A stretch of DNA of 64,000 nt from an uncultured cyanobacterium (GCA_903882285.1 CAIRWM010000067.1:1-64000), one strand, 5' to 3'. Numbered from the stretch's first letter, positions 20,402 through 29,685 are shown. Numbers and translations: made by a program. The notes: generated by a model from the letters alone, not told the origin.

Positions 20402-21403
20402 ATGGTCGCCTATCCGGTCTATCCGATTCCCGTCGATGAAGAGCAACGCCTGCGTGATCTCGAACGCCATGGCGTGATCAGCGATGTCTGCGATGAGAAC
20501 TTTGAACGGCTGGTGGAGCTGGCCAGTTCGATCTTTCAGGTGCCCATTGCCCTGATCTCCCTGGTGGAGGCCGACCGCCAGTGGTTTCTATGCCGTAAGG
20601 GGATCGAGGCCACTAGCACGCCCCGCGATCAGGCGTTCTGCGCCCATGCCATCGCCAGCGACGAGGTGCTGGTGGTGCCTGATGCCCTGGAGGATGAGCG
20701 CTTCGCCACCAATCCACTCGTCGCCTCCGCTCCCCACATCCGCTTCTACGCCGGTGCGCCCCTGCGCAGCCCCGCCGGCCACAACCTGGGCACCATCTGT
20801 GTTATCGACCGCCAGCCCCACCAGCCGACGCCATTGCAACGGCGCCAGCTGAAGCTGCTCTCCGAACTGGTGATGCGCGAGCTGGAGCTGCGCCGTCTGG
20901 CCCGCCTCTGTCCGATCACCGGCCTGGCGACGCGAGCCACTTTTATTGAGATCGGCGGCCGCGAGTTCGCCCGGGCTCGCGCCGAGGGCCATCCCCTGTC
21001 GCTGCTCTGCTTCGACATCGACAACCTGCGTCAGATCAATAACCGCTGGGGGCATGAGGCCGGTGACACGGTGCTGCGGGATCTGGTGCGTCTCGGCCGC
21101 ACCTTCCTGCGCGAGCAGGATTTCGCGGCTCGTATCGGCGACGGTGAGTTCGCGCTGCTGCTTGTCGACCTCGACATCGATGGGGCGATGGGCCTGGCGG
21201 AGCAACTGCGCCAGGGCGCTCTGGGCATGCAGGGCGTCTACAGCCACTCCGATTACCAGCTGCACATCAGCGGTGGTCTCACCGGCCTGGGCAGCGACGA
21301 TCGCAGCTTCAGCGACCTGATGCAGCGCGCCGATCGGGCCCTGCAGCTGGCGAAGAGCAACGGTCGCAATCAGATTGCCAGTCTCATGGAAGGGCATGGA
21401 TGA
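20402..21403 (+). CDS. GAF-GGDEF protein with degenerate GDGEF active site
   Basis: GAF region PIALISLVEADRQWF...; GGDEF fold with LSLLCFDIDNLRQINNRWGHEAGD and RIGDGEF. Confidence 0.88.
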   Translation: MVAYPVYPIPVDEEQRLRDLERHGVISDVCDENFERLVELASSIFQVPIALISLVEADRQWFLCRKGIEATSTPRDQAFCAHAIASDEVLVVPDALEDERFATNPLVASAPHIRFYAGAPLRSPAGHNLGTICVIDRQPHQPTPLQRRQLKLLSELVMRELELRRLARLCPITGLATRATFIEIGGREFARARAEGHPLSLLCFDIDNLRQINNRWGHEAGDTVLRDLVRLGRTFLREQDFAARIGDGEFALLLVDLDIDGAMGLAEQLRQGALGMQGVYSHSDYQLHISGGLTGLGSDDRSFSDLMQRADRALQLAKSNGRNQIASLMEGHG

Positions 21404-21714
21404 CGGGAAACGGCAGCGCTGATGCCAGCGGCGACGGCAGTGGTATGGCCAACGTTGAGTCCTTTTGGGAGGCCTACTGGCACGGTGAGGCGATCGGCGA
21501 TGGCGGCGATGCCGACGAGTCGCTGCTGGCCTATCGCAGTGTGCGCCCCGAGAATGGCGACTGGGTGAGCGCCTGCGCCGCCCCCGGAGCCGAGCCCCAC
21601 CTGGCCCGCTACGCCAGCTTCGACGCCTATCTCGATAACGCCGATGCCCTGGCGACGCTCCCGGTCACGGCGGTGATGATCCAGGCGGCGCTTACCGATC
21701 TGCCGACTCGCTAG
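21400..21714 (+). CDS. 104-aa acidic hypothetical protein
   Basis: ATGA overlap with upstream GGDEF gene. Confidence 0.5.
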   Translation: MTGNGSADASGDGSGMANVESFWEAYWHGEAIGDGGDADESLLAYRSVRPENGDWVSACAAPGAEPHLARYASFDAYLDNADALATLPVTAVMIQAALTDLPTR

Positions 21715-23054
21715 GAGCTTCCGATCCTCGGCGCCACGGCCTGCACCACCGGCACGTCACTCAGCCGGGTGGTGGCGGCGCGGGAGACCCGCGAGCGGCG
21801 CATGATCCAGGTCGGTTGCAGGCCGCAGGCGGCCCATTGCAGCGTGCCGCTCCCATAGCGGCGGTTAAGGTCGTCGATCACCGCCATCAGCGCCTCGCGG
21901 CGCTGTTGCTGCTCGGCCGTCTGGGGCACGAGCAGATGGTGTTGCAGCAACTTCTCGGGCTGCAGCTGCTGCAGCAGCACCCCGGCCTTCTGCAAAGACT
22001 TGTGGGGCCGGAACAGGCGCTCGGCTAGGGGCAGGCCGGCGGCCAGCAGCACGGCGGTGTCGTTGCTGGGCAGCAGCAGGGGCGCCGTGGCGGCATTGGC
22101 GTAGAAGCGGCTGCCATCAAAGGGGTTGCTGCGCACGAACACGGTGAGCGCGCCGGCCCGCTGCCGTTGGCGGCGCAGCTTTTCGGCGGCGCGGCTGAGG
22201 TAGGTGGCGACCGCCTCGCGCAGCTCCGCCAGGGTCGTGACCGGGCGGCTGAAGCTGCGGCTGACGCAGGTCTCCTGGCGGGGGGGCGGCAGGGCGACCA
22301 GCGGCAGGCAGCTGTGGCCCTGCAGCTCCCGCTGCAGCCGCAGGCCGACAACGCCCCAGCGGCGCCGCAGTTCGCCCGGGGGCAGATCGCGCAGGATTCG
22401 GGCATTGCTGATGCCGCGCAGATGGCACCACCGCGACCATTGGAGGCCGACGCCCCAGATGTCCTCCACCGCGATCTCCTCCAGCCAGGGCGTGGGATCG
22501 TCGAGGGCGCCGAGATCGAACACGCCGCCCCAAGTCGGATCCCGCTTGGCGATGCGATTGGCGATCTTGGCCAGCACCTTGCTGGGGGCAATACCCACCG
22601 CCACCGGCAGCCCCAGGTGACGCAGCACCGTGCGGCGCAGAGCCAGGCCCCAGGAGCGCAGGTCGCCGGCTGTGGTGCTGGTTCCAGCGTTGCTGGTTCG
22701 GGTGGTATGGGTGGTGCCTGGGCGCTGCAGACGACCGAAGGCCTCATCGATGGAATAAATCTCCAGCTCTTCCATCCAGCTCTCCAGGGTGGCCATCAGC
22801 CGCTGGCTCATATCGGCATAGAGGCCGTAGTTGGAGCTGCGCACGATCACCGCGTGGCGTTCCAGCTCGCGGCGCATCTGGAAGTAGGGCGCCCCCATGG
22901 GGATGCCTAGGGCACGGGCCTCGGCACTGCGCGAGACGATGCAGCCGTCGTTGTTGGAGAGCACCACCAGCGGCCGACCGATCACGGCGGGATCCACCAC
23001 TGCCTCGCAGGAGGCGTAGAAGTTGTTGGCATCGATGAGCACGATCGCGCTCAT
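21711..23054 (-). CDS. umuC: Y-family DNA polymerase V subunit UmuC
   Basis: LIDANNFYASCEAVVDP, RSSNYGLYADMS, YSIDEAFG. Confidence 0.92.
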   Translation of the reverse strand: MSAIVLIDANNFYASCEAVVDPAVIGRPLVVLSNNDGCIVSRSAEARALGIPMGAPYFQMRRELERHAVIVRSSNYGLYADMSQRLMATLESWMEELEIYSIDEAFGRLQRPGTTHTTRTSNAGTSTTAGDLRSWGLALRRTVLRHLGLPVAVGIAPSKVLAKIANRIAKRDPTWGGVFDLGALDDPTPWLEEIAVEDIWGVGLQWSRWCHLRGISNARILRDLPPGELRRRWGVVGLRLQRELQGHSCLPLVALPPPRQETCVSRSFSRPVTTLAELREAVATYLSRAAEKLRRQRQRAGALTVFVRSNPFDGSRFYANAATAPLLLPSNDTAVLLAAGLPLAERLFRPHKSLQKAGVLLQQLQPEKLLQHHLLVPQTAEQQQRREALMAVIDDLNRRYGSGTLQWAACGLQPTWIMRRSRVSRAATTRLSDVPVVQAVAPRIGSS

Positions 23055-23530
23055 GGCTCGGGCGGCAGCCGGCGAATCACCTGTCGCGCCACGCCCCACA
23101 GCCGCACCTCGGCGCCCCGGGCCGCCCGCTCGGCCAGATCGATCGGGGCATGGGCGGGGTGGGCCGCCTCGAGCCACCAGCGCCTCTGACGCCATACCAG
23201 GCGCTTGAGCATGAAGCCGTCGTCGATCCGGGCGACGACGATGGCGCCGGCGACGCAGCACTCCGCCGCCCCGCTGAGCCGCTCCACCACCAGCAGGTCA
23301 CCGTGCCGGATGCCGGCGCCGAGCATCGAGTCACCGGCGACGCGCAACAACAGGCTGGCGTCCGGATCGCGGATCAGCAGCCGGTGCAGGTCGAGGCCGG
23401 CGATGGAGAGCTCCGGGCTGCTGGGATCGGGACTGGAGGGGTCGGGGATGGCGGCGGCCTCCACATCGACTCCCAGGATAGTGCAGATGTACTCATGCGG
23501 GTCTGGGGTTGGGCGGGCGGTGCTGCGCAC
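23051..23530 (-). CDS. umuD: UmuD-like S24 peptidase, short N-terminus
   Basis: VAGDSMLGAGIRHGDLLVVER and GFMLKRL Ser-Lys dyad; ATGA overlap with umuC; GTG start assumed. Confidence 0.8.
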   Translation of the reverse strand: MRSTARPTPDPHEYICTILGVDVEAAAIPDPSSPDPSSPELSIAGLDLHRLLIRDPDASLLLRVAGDSMLGAGIRHGDLLVVERLSGAAECCVAGAIVVARIDDGFMLKRLVWRQRRWWLEAAHPAHAPIDLAERAARGAEVRLWGVARQVIRRLPPEP

Positions 23531-23552
23531 TGGCGTCTGGCCTGAGCGGCGA

Positions 23553-24002
23553 TCAGTCCAGTGCGTCGTCCTCCAGCAACAGCTGCTGGAAGGCGGTGTA
23601 GAGCTCCTGGTGCTCGGCGTCCTGCAGCTTCTGCACGGATGGCATGGCAGGGCGCCGGCCCGGCGGTTGCGCCCAGCGGGCCGGTGAGGGTGTCGGCGAG
23701 GCATCGGGAGCAGTGGTGGCGCCGGCGGGGCTGGCCATGCGGCTGGAGCTCCCGGGCCGGCGTTGCAGCTCCAGGGCGCGCAGGCGATCGAGCAGATGCG
23801 GCGGCACCGAGCCATCGGCACTAGCACCCATCAGCTCCCGGAACAGCTGCTCGGGATCCTGCTCGGTCTCCACGGCATGGCGCGGGGCCTCCGCCCGACC
23901 CGCCGACGCCTCGCGGGGGTGCGGGGCCGGAGGATCGAGTTTCTGCGGAAGCTGACGCCCGAGGGCAGCCAGCCGCTCCCGGCTGTGGGCGTCGAAGGTC
24001 AT
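23553..24002 (-). CDS. conserved hypothetical protein
   Basis: 149-aa ORF upstream of umuDC in the same orientation. Confidence 0.5.
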   Translation of the reverse strand: MTFDAHSRERLAALGRQLPQKLDPPAPHPREASAGRAEAPRHAVETEQDPEQLFRELMGASADGSVPPHLLDRLRALELQRRPGSSSRMASPAGATTAPDASPTPSPARWAQPPGRRPAMPSVQKLQDAEHQELYTAFQQLLLEDDALD

Positions 24003-24023
24003 CGGGGCGCAGCTCCCTCGGAT

Positions 24024-24584
24024 TCAGGCACAGCCCAGTGTGTCGCGGGTGGTGCGGCCACTGCTGGGATTGGTACCACCGGCCACGGCGCAGAGGTCCT
24101 TGAGGGCGTCACCGCGCAGGGGCACGTTGGTGAAGTCGGCCCCCTCGATGCGCACGTCGATGAACTTGGTGTTGAAGGCGAAGGCGTCGTCGAGGCGGGC
24201 GTTGCGCAGGTCGGTGCCGTTGAAGATCGCCGAGTCGAGCGTGGCCTCGCGCAGATCGGCGTCGTGGAAGTCGGCGTCCTGGAGCTTGGCGCCAAACAGA
24301 CTGGCGCCGCGCAGATCGGCACCGCCGAAATCGGCATCGCGCAGGTTGGTGAGGTTAAAGGTCACCCCGCGGAGATCGGACCCATGGAAGTCGGCGCCGA
24401 TCAGCACCTGCTTGGCGTAATCCATGGCGGCCCAGGCCGGCGCGGCGGCGACCAGCCCAACACCGAGAGCGACGCCAAGGGCGAGGCCGATGCTGGTGAT
24501 CAGCGCCCTGACTTTGGAGCCGAGGCTGCGTCCCAGCCGCCGGGCCTGGGCGGCGGAGGCTTGCGGCGGAGCGGAGAACGCCAT
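24024..24584 (-). CDS. pentapeptide-repeat protein with signal peptide
   Basis: A(D/N)Lxx repeats (LIGADFHGSDLRGVTFNLTNLRDADFGGADLRGASLFGAKLQDADF); hydrophobic leader ending AWA. Confidence 0.85.
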   Translation of the reverse strand: MAFSAPPQASAAQARRLGRSLGSKVRALITSIGLALGVALGVGLVAAAPAWAAMDYAKQVLIGADFHGSDLRGVTFNLTNLRDADFGGADLRGASLFGAKLQDADFHDADLREATLDSAIFNGTDLRNARLDDAFAFNTKFIDVRIEGADFTNVPLRGDALKDLCAVAGGTNPSSGRTTRDTLGCA

Positions 24585-24614
24585 CGGAACGGCAATCGGT
24601 TGTTCAGACCTTAG

Positions 24615-24659
24615 GCAGTAGCGCTGACGACTTAGTAACGAAGTCGTCAGCGCTACTGC
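24615..24659. repeat. perfect inverted repeat, 19-bp arms and 7-nt spacer
   Basis: gcagtagcgctgacgactt-agtaacg-aagtcgtcagcgctactgc. Confidence 0.95.
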
Positions 24660-24697
24660 GGTGTTTAGAGAATCACTGCTTAGGAGCAGATGCTGCC

Positions 24698-25506
24698 ATG
24701 GTCTCGGTCGAAGAGCTCGAGGCCTTCGATCTGCTGGTCTGGCTGGGCAGGGGCCAGCAGACAGCTGCCCGGATGCACTGCAATCAGAGCACCAACGCCC
24801 GGCGGGTGCAGCACTGCCGAGCGATGTTTGCCGTGGGCCATGCGATGGAATCGCGGCGAGTGGATGCTGCAGGAGGGCGAGGGGCTGCTGCTGGGGCTGG
24901 AGCGGGAGGTGCATCGATGGCACCGGTTGATGCGGGGGCAGGGCCTGAGGCTCGAGGCCAGCACCTTTCTGGGCGACTTGCTCGCCGCCCCGGCGCCACC
25001 GGGCTGGATCCCCGGCCGCTTCGATCACCTCGGCCTGGCCGATCTAGATCCGGCGCTCTGGACCAGCTTCGATCTCGGCAGCATGCCCTGGCAGATCACG
25101 GCGGATGTCCGCCATCCCCTGGCCAGGGAGCGGGGCCTGAGTCGCACGGATCTCGACGCTTTCTCCAGCCTGGCCCTGCCGGAGGACCTCTATCCCCGTG
25201 CCGAAGCCCTGCTGCGTGAACGGGGACTCTGGACTGATGCGGTGCGGCTACGGCGCTACGAGCCAGCCTTCTGGGAAGGACGCACCACCGACCAGGTCGA
25301 CCTCGGCTACGGCAAAAATCTTGGCCTCGCCCCCACGCCTGACCTGACACCCCTCGACTGGGATCTGGAGTTTGAGGGGGGGGCTCTGTCTGCTGGTGCG
25401 CCGCGACATCGCCGCTGAGGCGGCGATCCTGCAGCTGCTCGATCATTTGCGGTGCCGTTTGCGGGTTCTGGCCAGCCGCCATCCGCAGCTGCAACTCGCC
25501 AACTGA
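24698..25506 (+). pseudogene. LysR-like/substrate-binding regulator-like gene broken by two +1 frameshifts
   Basis: Reading continues MVSVEELEAFDLLVWL...MFAV | RWNRGEWMLQEGEGLLLGLEREVH...LEFEGG | LCLLVRRDIAAEAAILQLLDHL... across three frames, with shifts near 24835-24837 and in the G8 tract 25376-25383. Confidence 0.7.
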
Positions 25507-25520
25507 GACCGGGGGCGGGA

Positions 25521-25937
25521 ATGCTGAGCGGGGTCTGGGAGAGGGGCGGGATGCGCACGTCCAGACAGCGCAGCGGAGACTGGGCCGAGCAACGGGCACT
25601 GCGGCTGCTGCGGTGCCAGGGCTGGCGGTTGCTCTCGCGCCAGTGGCACTGCCGCTGGGGAGAGCTCGACCTCGTGCTGGCCAAGCCGGGCCGCGTGCTG
25701 CTGGTGGAGGTGAAGGCGCGCGGCCTCGGCGCGAGGCCGGCGGAGCAGCGCGGGGTCGGGGTCGGGACCGGTGGCTGGGCGCTCGGGGCGGCCAAACGCC
25801 GGCGCCTGGAGCGGGCCTGGCACTGCTGGCTGGCCGACCATCCGACCTGGGCCGAGGCCAGCGTGGAATGGGTGGCGGCCCTGGTGCCGCTGCCGCCATC
25901 GCGGCAGGGGGTGCGTTGGGTCCGCCTGGAGCGCTGA
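25521..25937 (+). CDS. UPF0102/YraN-family protein
   Basis: GDWAEQRALRLLRCQGWRLLSRQWHCRWGELDLVLA...LLVEVKAR nuclease-like pattern; start 25521 or 25551. Confidence 0.8.
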   Translation: MLSGVWERGGMRTSRQRSGDWAEQRALRLLRCQGWRLLSRQWHCRWGELDLVLAKPGRVLLVEVKARGLGARPAEQRGVGVGTGGWALGAAKRRRLERAWHCWLADHPTWAEASVEWVAALVPLPPSRQGVRWVRLER

Positions 25938-25949
25938 GGCTGGCGGCGG

Positions 25950-26258
25950 CTAGCGCGCCGAGGGGGTTGGCTGTGGGCCCGTCTGGGGCGTCGGCTTCAC
26001 GTACCAGACGGTGCAGCGATAGCGGCTATTGTCTAGGCCCACACTGATCTCCTGGCATTCGCTGCGGGTGACGCTGGCGCCGCGGGGCATATCCGAGAGG
26101 GCCTCCTGCAGCGCGGCCTGCTTGTCGAAAATCGAATCGACGGTGATGCTGCCCGCCAGGGCAGGCGCGCCCAGGAGCAAGGGGAGCCCAAGGGGCAGGC
26201 CCAGGGCCAGGGGGGCCAGCAGGCGCTGGGCCGACAACGGCAGGGGTCGACGGTCCAT
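25950..26258 (-). CDS. exported hypothetical protein
   Basis: Signal-peptide-like N-terminus, PALAGSITVDSIFDKQAALQEAL. Confidence 0.5.
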   Translation of the reverse strand: MDRRPLPLSAQRLLAPLALGLPLGLPLLLGAPALAGSITVDSIFDKQAALQEALSDMPRGASVTRSECQEISVGLDNSRYRCTVWYVKPTPQTGPQPTPSAR

Positions 26259-26351
26259 CGGAGCGAAACGGGCAACAACCCTCTCTAGCCACCGTGGCAG
26301 TGCCCTAACCAGGGCCGTAGAGCAATCTGGGGGGACCGCCGATCCCTTGCC

Positions 26352-27230
26352 ATGACCTTCGCTGGCCATCGCGCCCGCAAGCGCTTCGGCCAGCACTGGC
26401 TGGTTGATGCCGGCGTGCTCGATCGGATCGTGGCCGCCGCTGAGTTGGGGCCTGTGGATCGAGTGTTGGAGGTGGGACCGGGCCGGGGTGCCCTCACCGA
26501 ACGGCTACTCGCCTCGCCAGCCGCCGTCGTGACGGCGGTGGAACTAGACCGCGACCTGGTCCAGGGCCTGCAGCAGCGCTTTGGCGCCGACCCCCGCTTC
26601 CGCCTGATCACAGGCGATGTGCTGGAGGTGCCGCTGCCGCTGGAGGCCTCCGGGCCGCTGAAGGTGGTGGCCAACATCCCGTACAACATCACCGGACCGC
26701 TGCTGGAGCGGCTGGTGGGCCGTCTTGAACGGCCCCTCACCACCCCCTACGAGCGCCTGGTGCTGCTGGTGCAGCAGGAGGTGGGCGAGCGCATCCGGGC
26801 GGCGGCGGGCAGCAGTGCCTTCTCGGCCCTGAGCGTGCGTATGCAGCTTCTGGCCCGCTGCCGATCGGTCTGTCCGGTGCCGCCGCGCTGTTTCGTGCCG
26901 CCGCCAAAGGTGATGTCGGAGGTGATCCTGCTGCAGCCCCGTCCCGTGCAGGAGTTACTGCCATCCAGCACGGCCCAGCAGGTGGAGAGCCTGCTGCGGC
27001 GCTGTTTCGCGTCCCGGCGCAAGATGTTGCGCAACACCCTGGCGGGCCTGCTGCCGGCCGATGCCCTGGCCGCCGCGGCAGTCGAGGCCGGCCTGAGCCT
27101 GCAGCAGCGTCCCCAGGAACTGGCGCCAGAGCGCTGGGTGGCGCTGGCCACCAGCTTGAATCGGGCCGGCGGTGCGGCGTCCCCCGCCAGCGCCTCCTCC
27201 TCCCCGTCCCCAGCGCCCTCCTGCAGCTGA
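26352..27230 (+). CDS. rsmA: 16S rRNA dimethyladenosine transferase
   Basis: RKRFGQHWLVD, VLEVGPGRGALTERLL, VVANIPYNITGPLL. Confidence 0.93.
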   Translation: MTFAGHRARKRFGQHWLVDAGVLDRIVAAAELGPVDRVLEVGPGRGALTERLLASPAAVVTAVELDRDLVQGLQQRFGADPRFRLITGDVLEVPLPLEASGPLKVVANIPYNITGPLLERLVGRLERPLTTPYERLVLLVQQEVGERIRAAAGSSAFSALSVRMQLLARCRSVCPVPPRCFVPPPKVMSEVILLQPRPVQELLPSSTAQQVESLLRRCFASRRKMLRNTLAGLLPADALAAAAVEAGLSLQQRPQELAPERWVALATSLNRAGGAASPASASSSPSPAPSCS

Positions 27231-27233
27231 TCC

Positions 27234-28190
27234 ATGCCCACCTTCAGCGTTCTGGCGCCCGCCAAGATCAACCTGCACCTGGAGGTGCTGGGCCAGCGGA
27301 GCGATGGCTTCCACGAGCTCGCCATGGTGATGCAGAGCCTCGATCTGGCCGATCGATTGCGGCTGCGGCCCCGCGCCGACGCCAGCATCGAACTCCGCTG
27401 CGATCGCGCCGACCTCCCCACCGATGGCCGCAACTTGATCGTGCAGGCCGGTGAGCTGTTGCGCTCGCGGGCCGGCCTGCCCGAGCTGGGCGCCACGATC
27501 GATCTGGAGAAGCGGATCCCGATCGGCGCCGGCCTGGCCGGGGGCTCTAGCGATGGGGCCGCCGCTCTGATGGGGCTCAATGCGCTCTGGGGGCTGGGAT
27601 TCGACGCCGCCAGCCTGCATACCTTCGCAGCCGAACTCGGCTCCGACATGCCCTTCTGCCTCGAGGGCGGCACCCGTCTCTGCTTCGGGCGGGGGGAGAT
27701 CCTGGAGCCAGCGCTGCCGGCCGGGATCGCTGGCCCAGCACTGGCGGTACTGCTGATCAAGCAGCCCGAGGCGAGCGTCTCGACCCCGTGGGCCTATGGC
27801 CGCTGCCGCGAGATGCGGGGCGACTTCTACCTGCAGAGCCAATCCGACTTTGAACAGCGGCGCCAGGCTCTGCGCCAGGGTCCCCTGCTGGCCGCCCTGG
27901 CGGGAGGCGGGCCGCTGCCGCCCCTGCGCAACGACCTCCAGGCCGTGGTGGCACCGGAGGTGGACAGTGTCGCGCTGGGACTGGAGCTGCTGCGCCGCGC
28001 CGGCGATCCCCTGGCGGTAGCTATGAGCGGCTCGGGTCCGAGCCTGTTTGCCCTCTATGCCGATCTGGAAACAGCCCAGGCTGGTCAGCAGCGGATCGAT
28101 GCCGATCTGGTGGCCGCCGGCTTCACCAGCTGGTGCTGCCGCTGCACTGGCTCCGGTGTCAGCCTGGAGGTGGGTGATGCCGGACTCTGA
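27234..28190 (+). CDS. ispE: 4-diphosphocytidyl-2-C-methyl-D-erythritol kinase
   Basis: [40 protein letters not shown]. Confidence 0.93.
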   Translation: MPTFSVLAPAKINLHLEVLGQRSDGFHELAMVMQSLDLADRLRLRPRADASIELRCDRADLPTDGRNLIVQAGELLRSRAGLPELGATIDLEKRIPIGAGLAGGSSDGAAALMGLNALWGLGFDAASLHTFAAELGSDMPFCLEGGTRLCFGRGEILEPALPAGIAGPALAVLLIKQPEASVSTPWAYGRCREMRGDFYLQSQSDFEQRRQALRQGPLLAALAGGGPLPPLRNDLQAVVAPEVDSVALGLELLRRAGDPLAVAMSGSGPSLFALYADLETAQAGQQRIDADLVAAGFTSWCCRCTGSGVSLEVGDAGL

Positions 28191-28197
28191 TCCAGCC

Positions 28198-28509
28198 ATG
28201 AGCGACAAGAGCCCCAGCCCCCCACCCGCCGCGCCCAGCAAGGGACCGCTCAGCTTCCTGAGCGGCGCCCTGACCAGCCTGGCCCTGGGTTGGCTGGTCC
28301 TAGGGCTGAGCCAGCGCTTAGTGGCCTACTACGCGCTGCATCCGCCCGACTACGACAGCCGCATTGCCCAGAGCATCGCCACGGCCCTCAAGACCCTGAT
28401 CGTGGGCATGAGTTTCCTGGCCACCTTCACCTTCGCTTTCGTGGGGCTGGGGCTGTTCCTGACCTTCCTGCGCAGCCTCTGGCCTGCGGCGCCAGACAAG
28501 CCTTCCTAA
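28198..28509 (+). CDS. DUF3082-like membrane protein
   Basis: Two TM segments, cyanobacterial family pattern. Confidence 0.6.
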   Translation: MSDKSPSPPPAAPSKGPLSFLSGALTSLALGWLVLGLSQRLVAYYALHPPDYDSRIAQSIATALKTLIVGMSFLATFTFAFVGLGLFLTFLRSLWPAAPDKPS

Positions 28510-28541
28510 GGTTGGGGGGCCAGCGGTCGCCGTCCGTTTCC

Positions 28542-28637
28542 ATGACCCCCCACGACCTCAGCCTGCTGGTAGTGCTGTTGCTGCCGGGCATGTTGCTTTC
28601 CGTGCTGCTGCTGAGCACCTTCGCCGCCGGCGGCTGA
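28542..28637 (+). CDS. 31-aa single-TM small protein MTPHDLSLLVVLLLPGMLLSVLLLSTFAAGG
   Basis: Hand translation; 31 codons plus stop; sits between DUF3082-like gene and pdhB. Confidence 0.45.
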   Translation: MTPHDLSLLVVLLLPGMLLSVLLLSTFAAGG

Positions 28638-28700
28638 GCCGGCTTGGGCACTGACGGTTGGGGGCTGAGATAGGTTGGCCCCGCACAGGCTCCCCGCCCC

Positions 28701-29684
28701 GTGGCCGAAACCCTTCTGTTCAATGCCCTGCGCGAAGCCATCGACGAGGAGATGGCCCGCGATCCCCTCGTCTGCGTGATGGGGGAGGACGTCGGTCAGT
28801 ACGGCGGCTCCTACAAGGTCACCAAGGATCTTTACGAAAAGTACGGCGAGCTGCGGGTGCTCGACACTCCCATCGCCGAGAACAGCTTCACGGGCATGGC
28901 TGTCGGTGCTGCCATGACTGGCCTGCGGCCGATCGTGGAGGGCATGAACATGGGCTTTTTGCTGCTCGCCTTCAACCAGATCTCTAACAACATGGGGATG
29001 CTGCGTTACACCAGTGGTGGCAACTTCACGATTCCCGCAGTGGTGCGGGGCCCCGGCGGTGTCGGCCGGCAGCTCGGCGCCGAACACAGCCAGCGCCTCG
29101 AGGCCTATTTCCATGCCGTGCCCGGCATCAAGATTGTGGCGGTCAGCACGCCCACCAATGCCAAGGGCCTGATGAAGGCGGCGATTCGTGATAACAACCC
29201 CGTGTTGTTCTTCGAGCACGTGCTCCTCTATAATCTTTCCGAGGACATCCCCGAAGGCGATTACATCTGCGCCCTCGACCAGGCTGAGGTGGTGCGGGAA
29301 GGCAGTGACGTCACAATCCTGACCTATTCGCGCATGCGCCATCACTGTCTCAAAGCGGTCCAGCAGCTCGAGGCCGACGGTGTCGATGTGGAACTGATCG
29401 ATCTGGTCAGCCTCAAGCCCTTTGACATGGCCACCATCGCCCGCTCGATCCGCAAGACCAACAAGGTGCTGGTGGTGGAGGAGTGCATGAAGACCGGCGG
29501 TATCGGCGCCGAACTGCTGGCCCTGATCACCGAGGAGTGCTTCGACGACCTTGACGCCCGCCCGGTGCGCCTGTCCTCCCAGGACATCCCCACTCCCTAC
29601 AACGGTAACCTCGAAAATCTCACGATCATCCAGCCGCATCAGATCGTCGAGGCGGCCCGTCAGCTCAAGGCTGGCCGCATCTGA
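28701..29684 (+). CDS. pdhB: pyruvate dehydrogenase E1 component, beta subunit
   Basis: [41 protein letters not shown]. Confidence 0.93.
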   Translation: MAETLLFNALREAIDEEMARDPLVCVMGEDVGQYGGSYKVTKDLYEKYGELRVLDTPIAENSFTGMAVGAAMTGLRPIVEGMNMGFLLLAFNQISNNMGMLRYTSGGNFTIPAVVRGPGGVGRQLGAEHSQRLEAYFHAVPGIKIVAVSTPTNAKGLMKAAIRDNNPVLFFEHVLLYNLSEDIPEGDYICALDQAEVVREGSDVTILTYSRMRHHCLKAVQQLEADGVDVELIDLVSLKPFDMATIARSIRKTNKVLVVEECMKTGGIGAELLALITEECFDDLDARPVRLSSQDIPTPYNGNLENLTIIQPHQIVEAARQLKAGRI

Positions 29685-29685
29685 T

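Noticed and set aside
23531-24030. LexA/SOS box upstream of umuD or of the gene at 23553-24002
   Set aside because: I looked for an RGTAC-N4-GTWC-like site by eye and did not find one.
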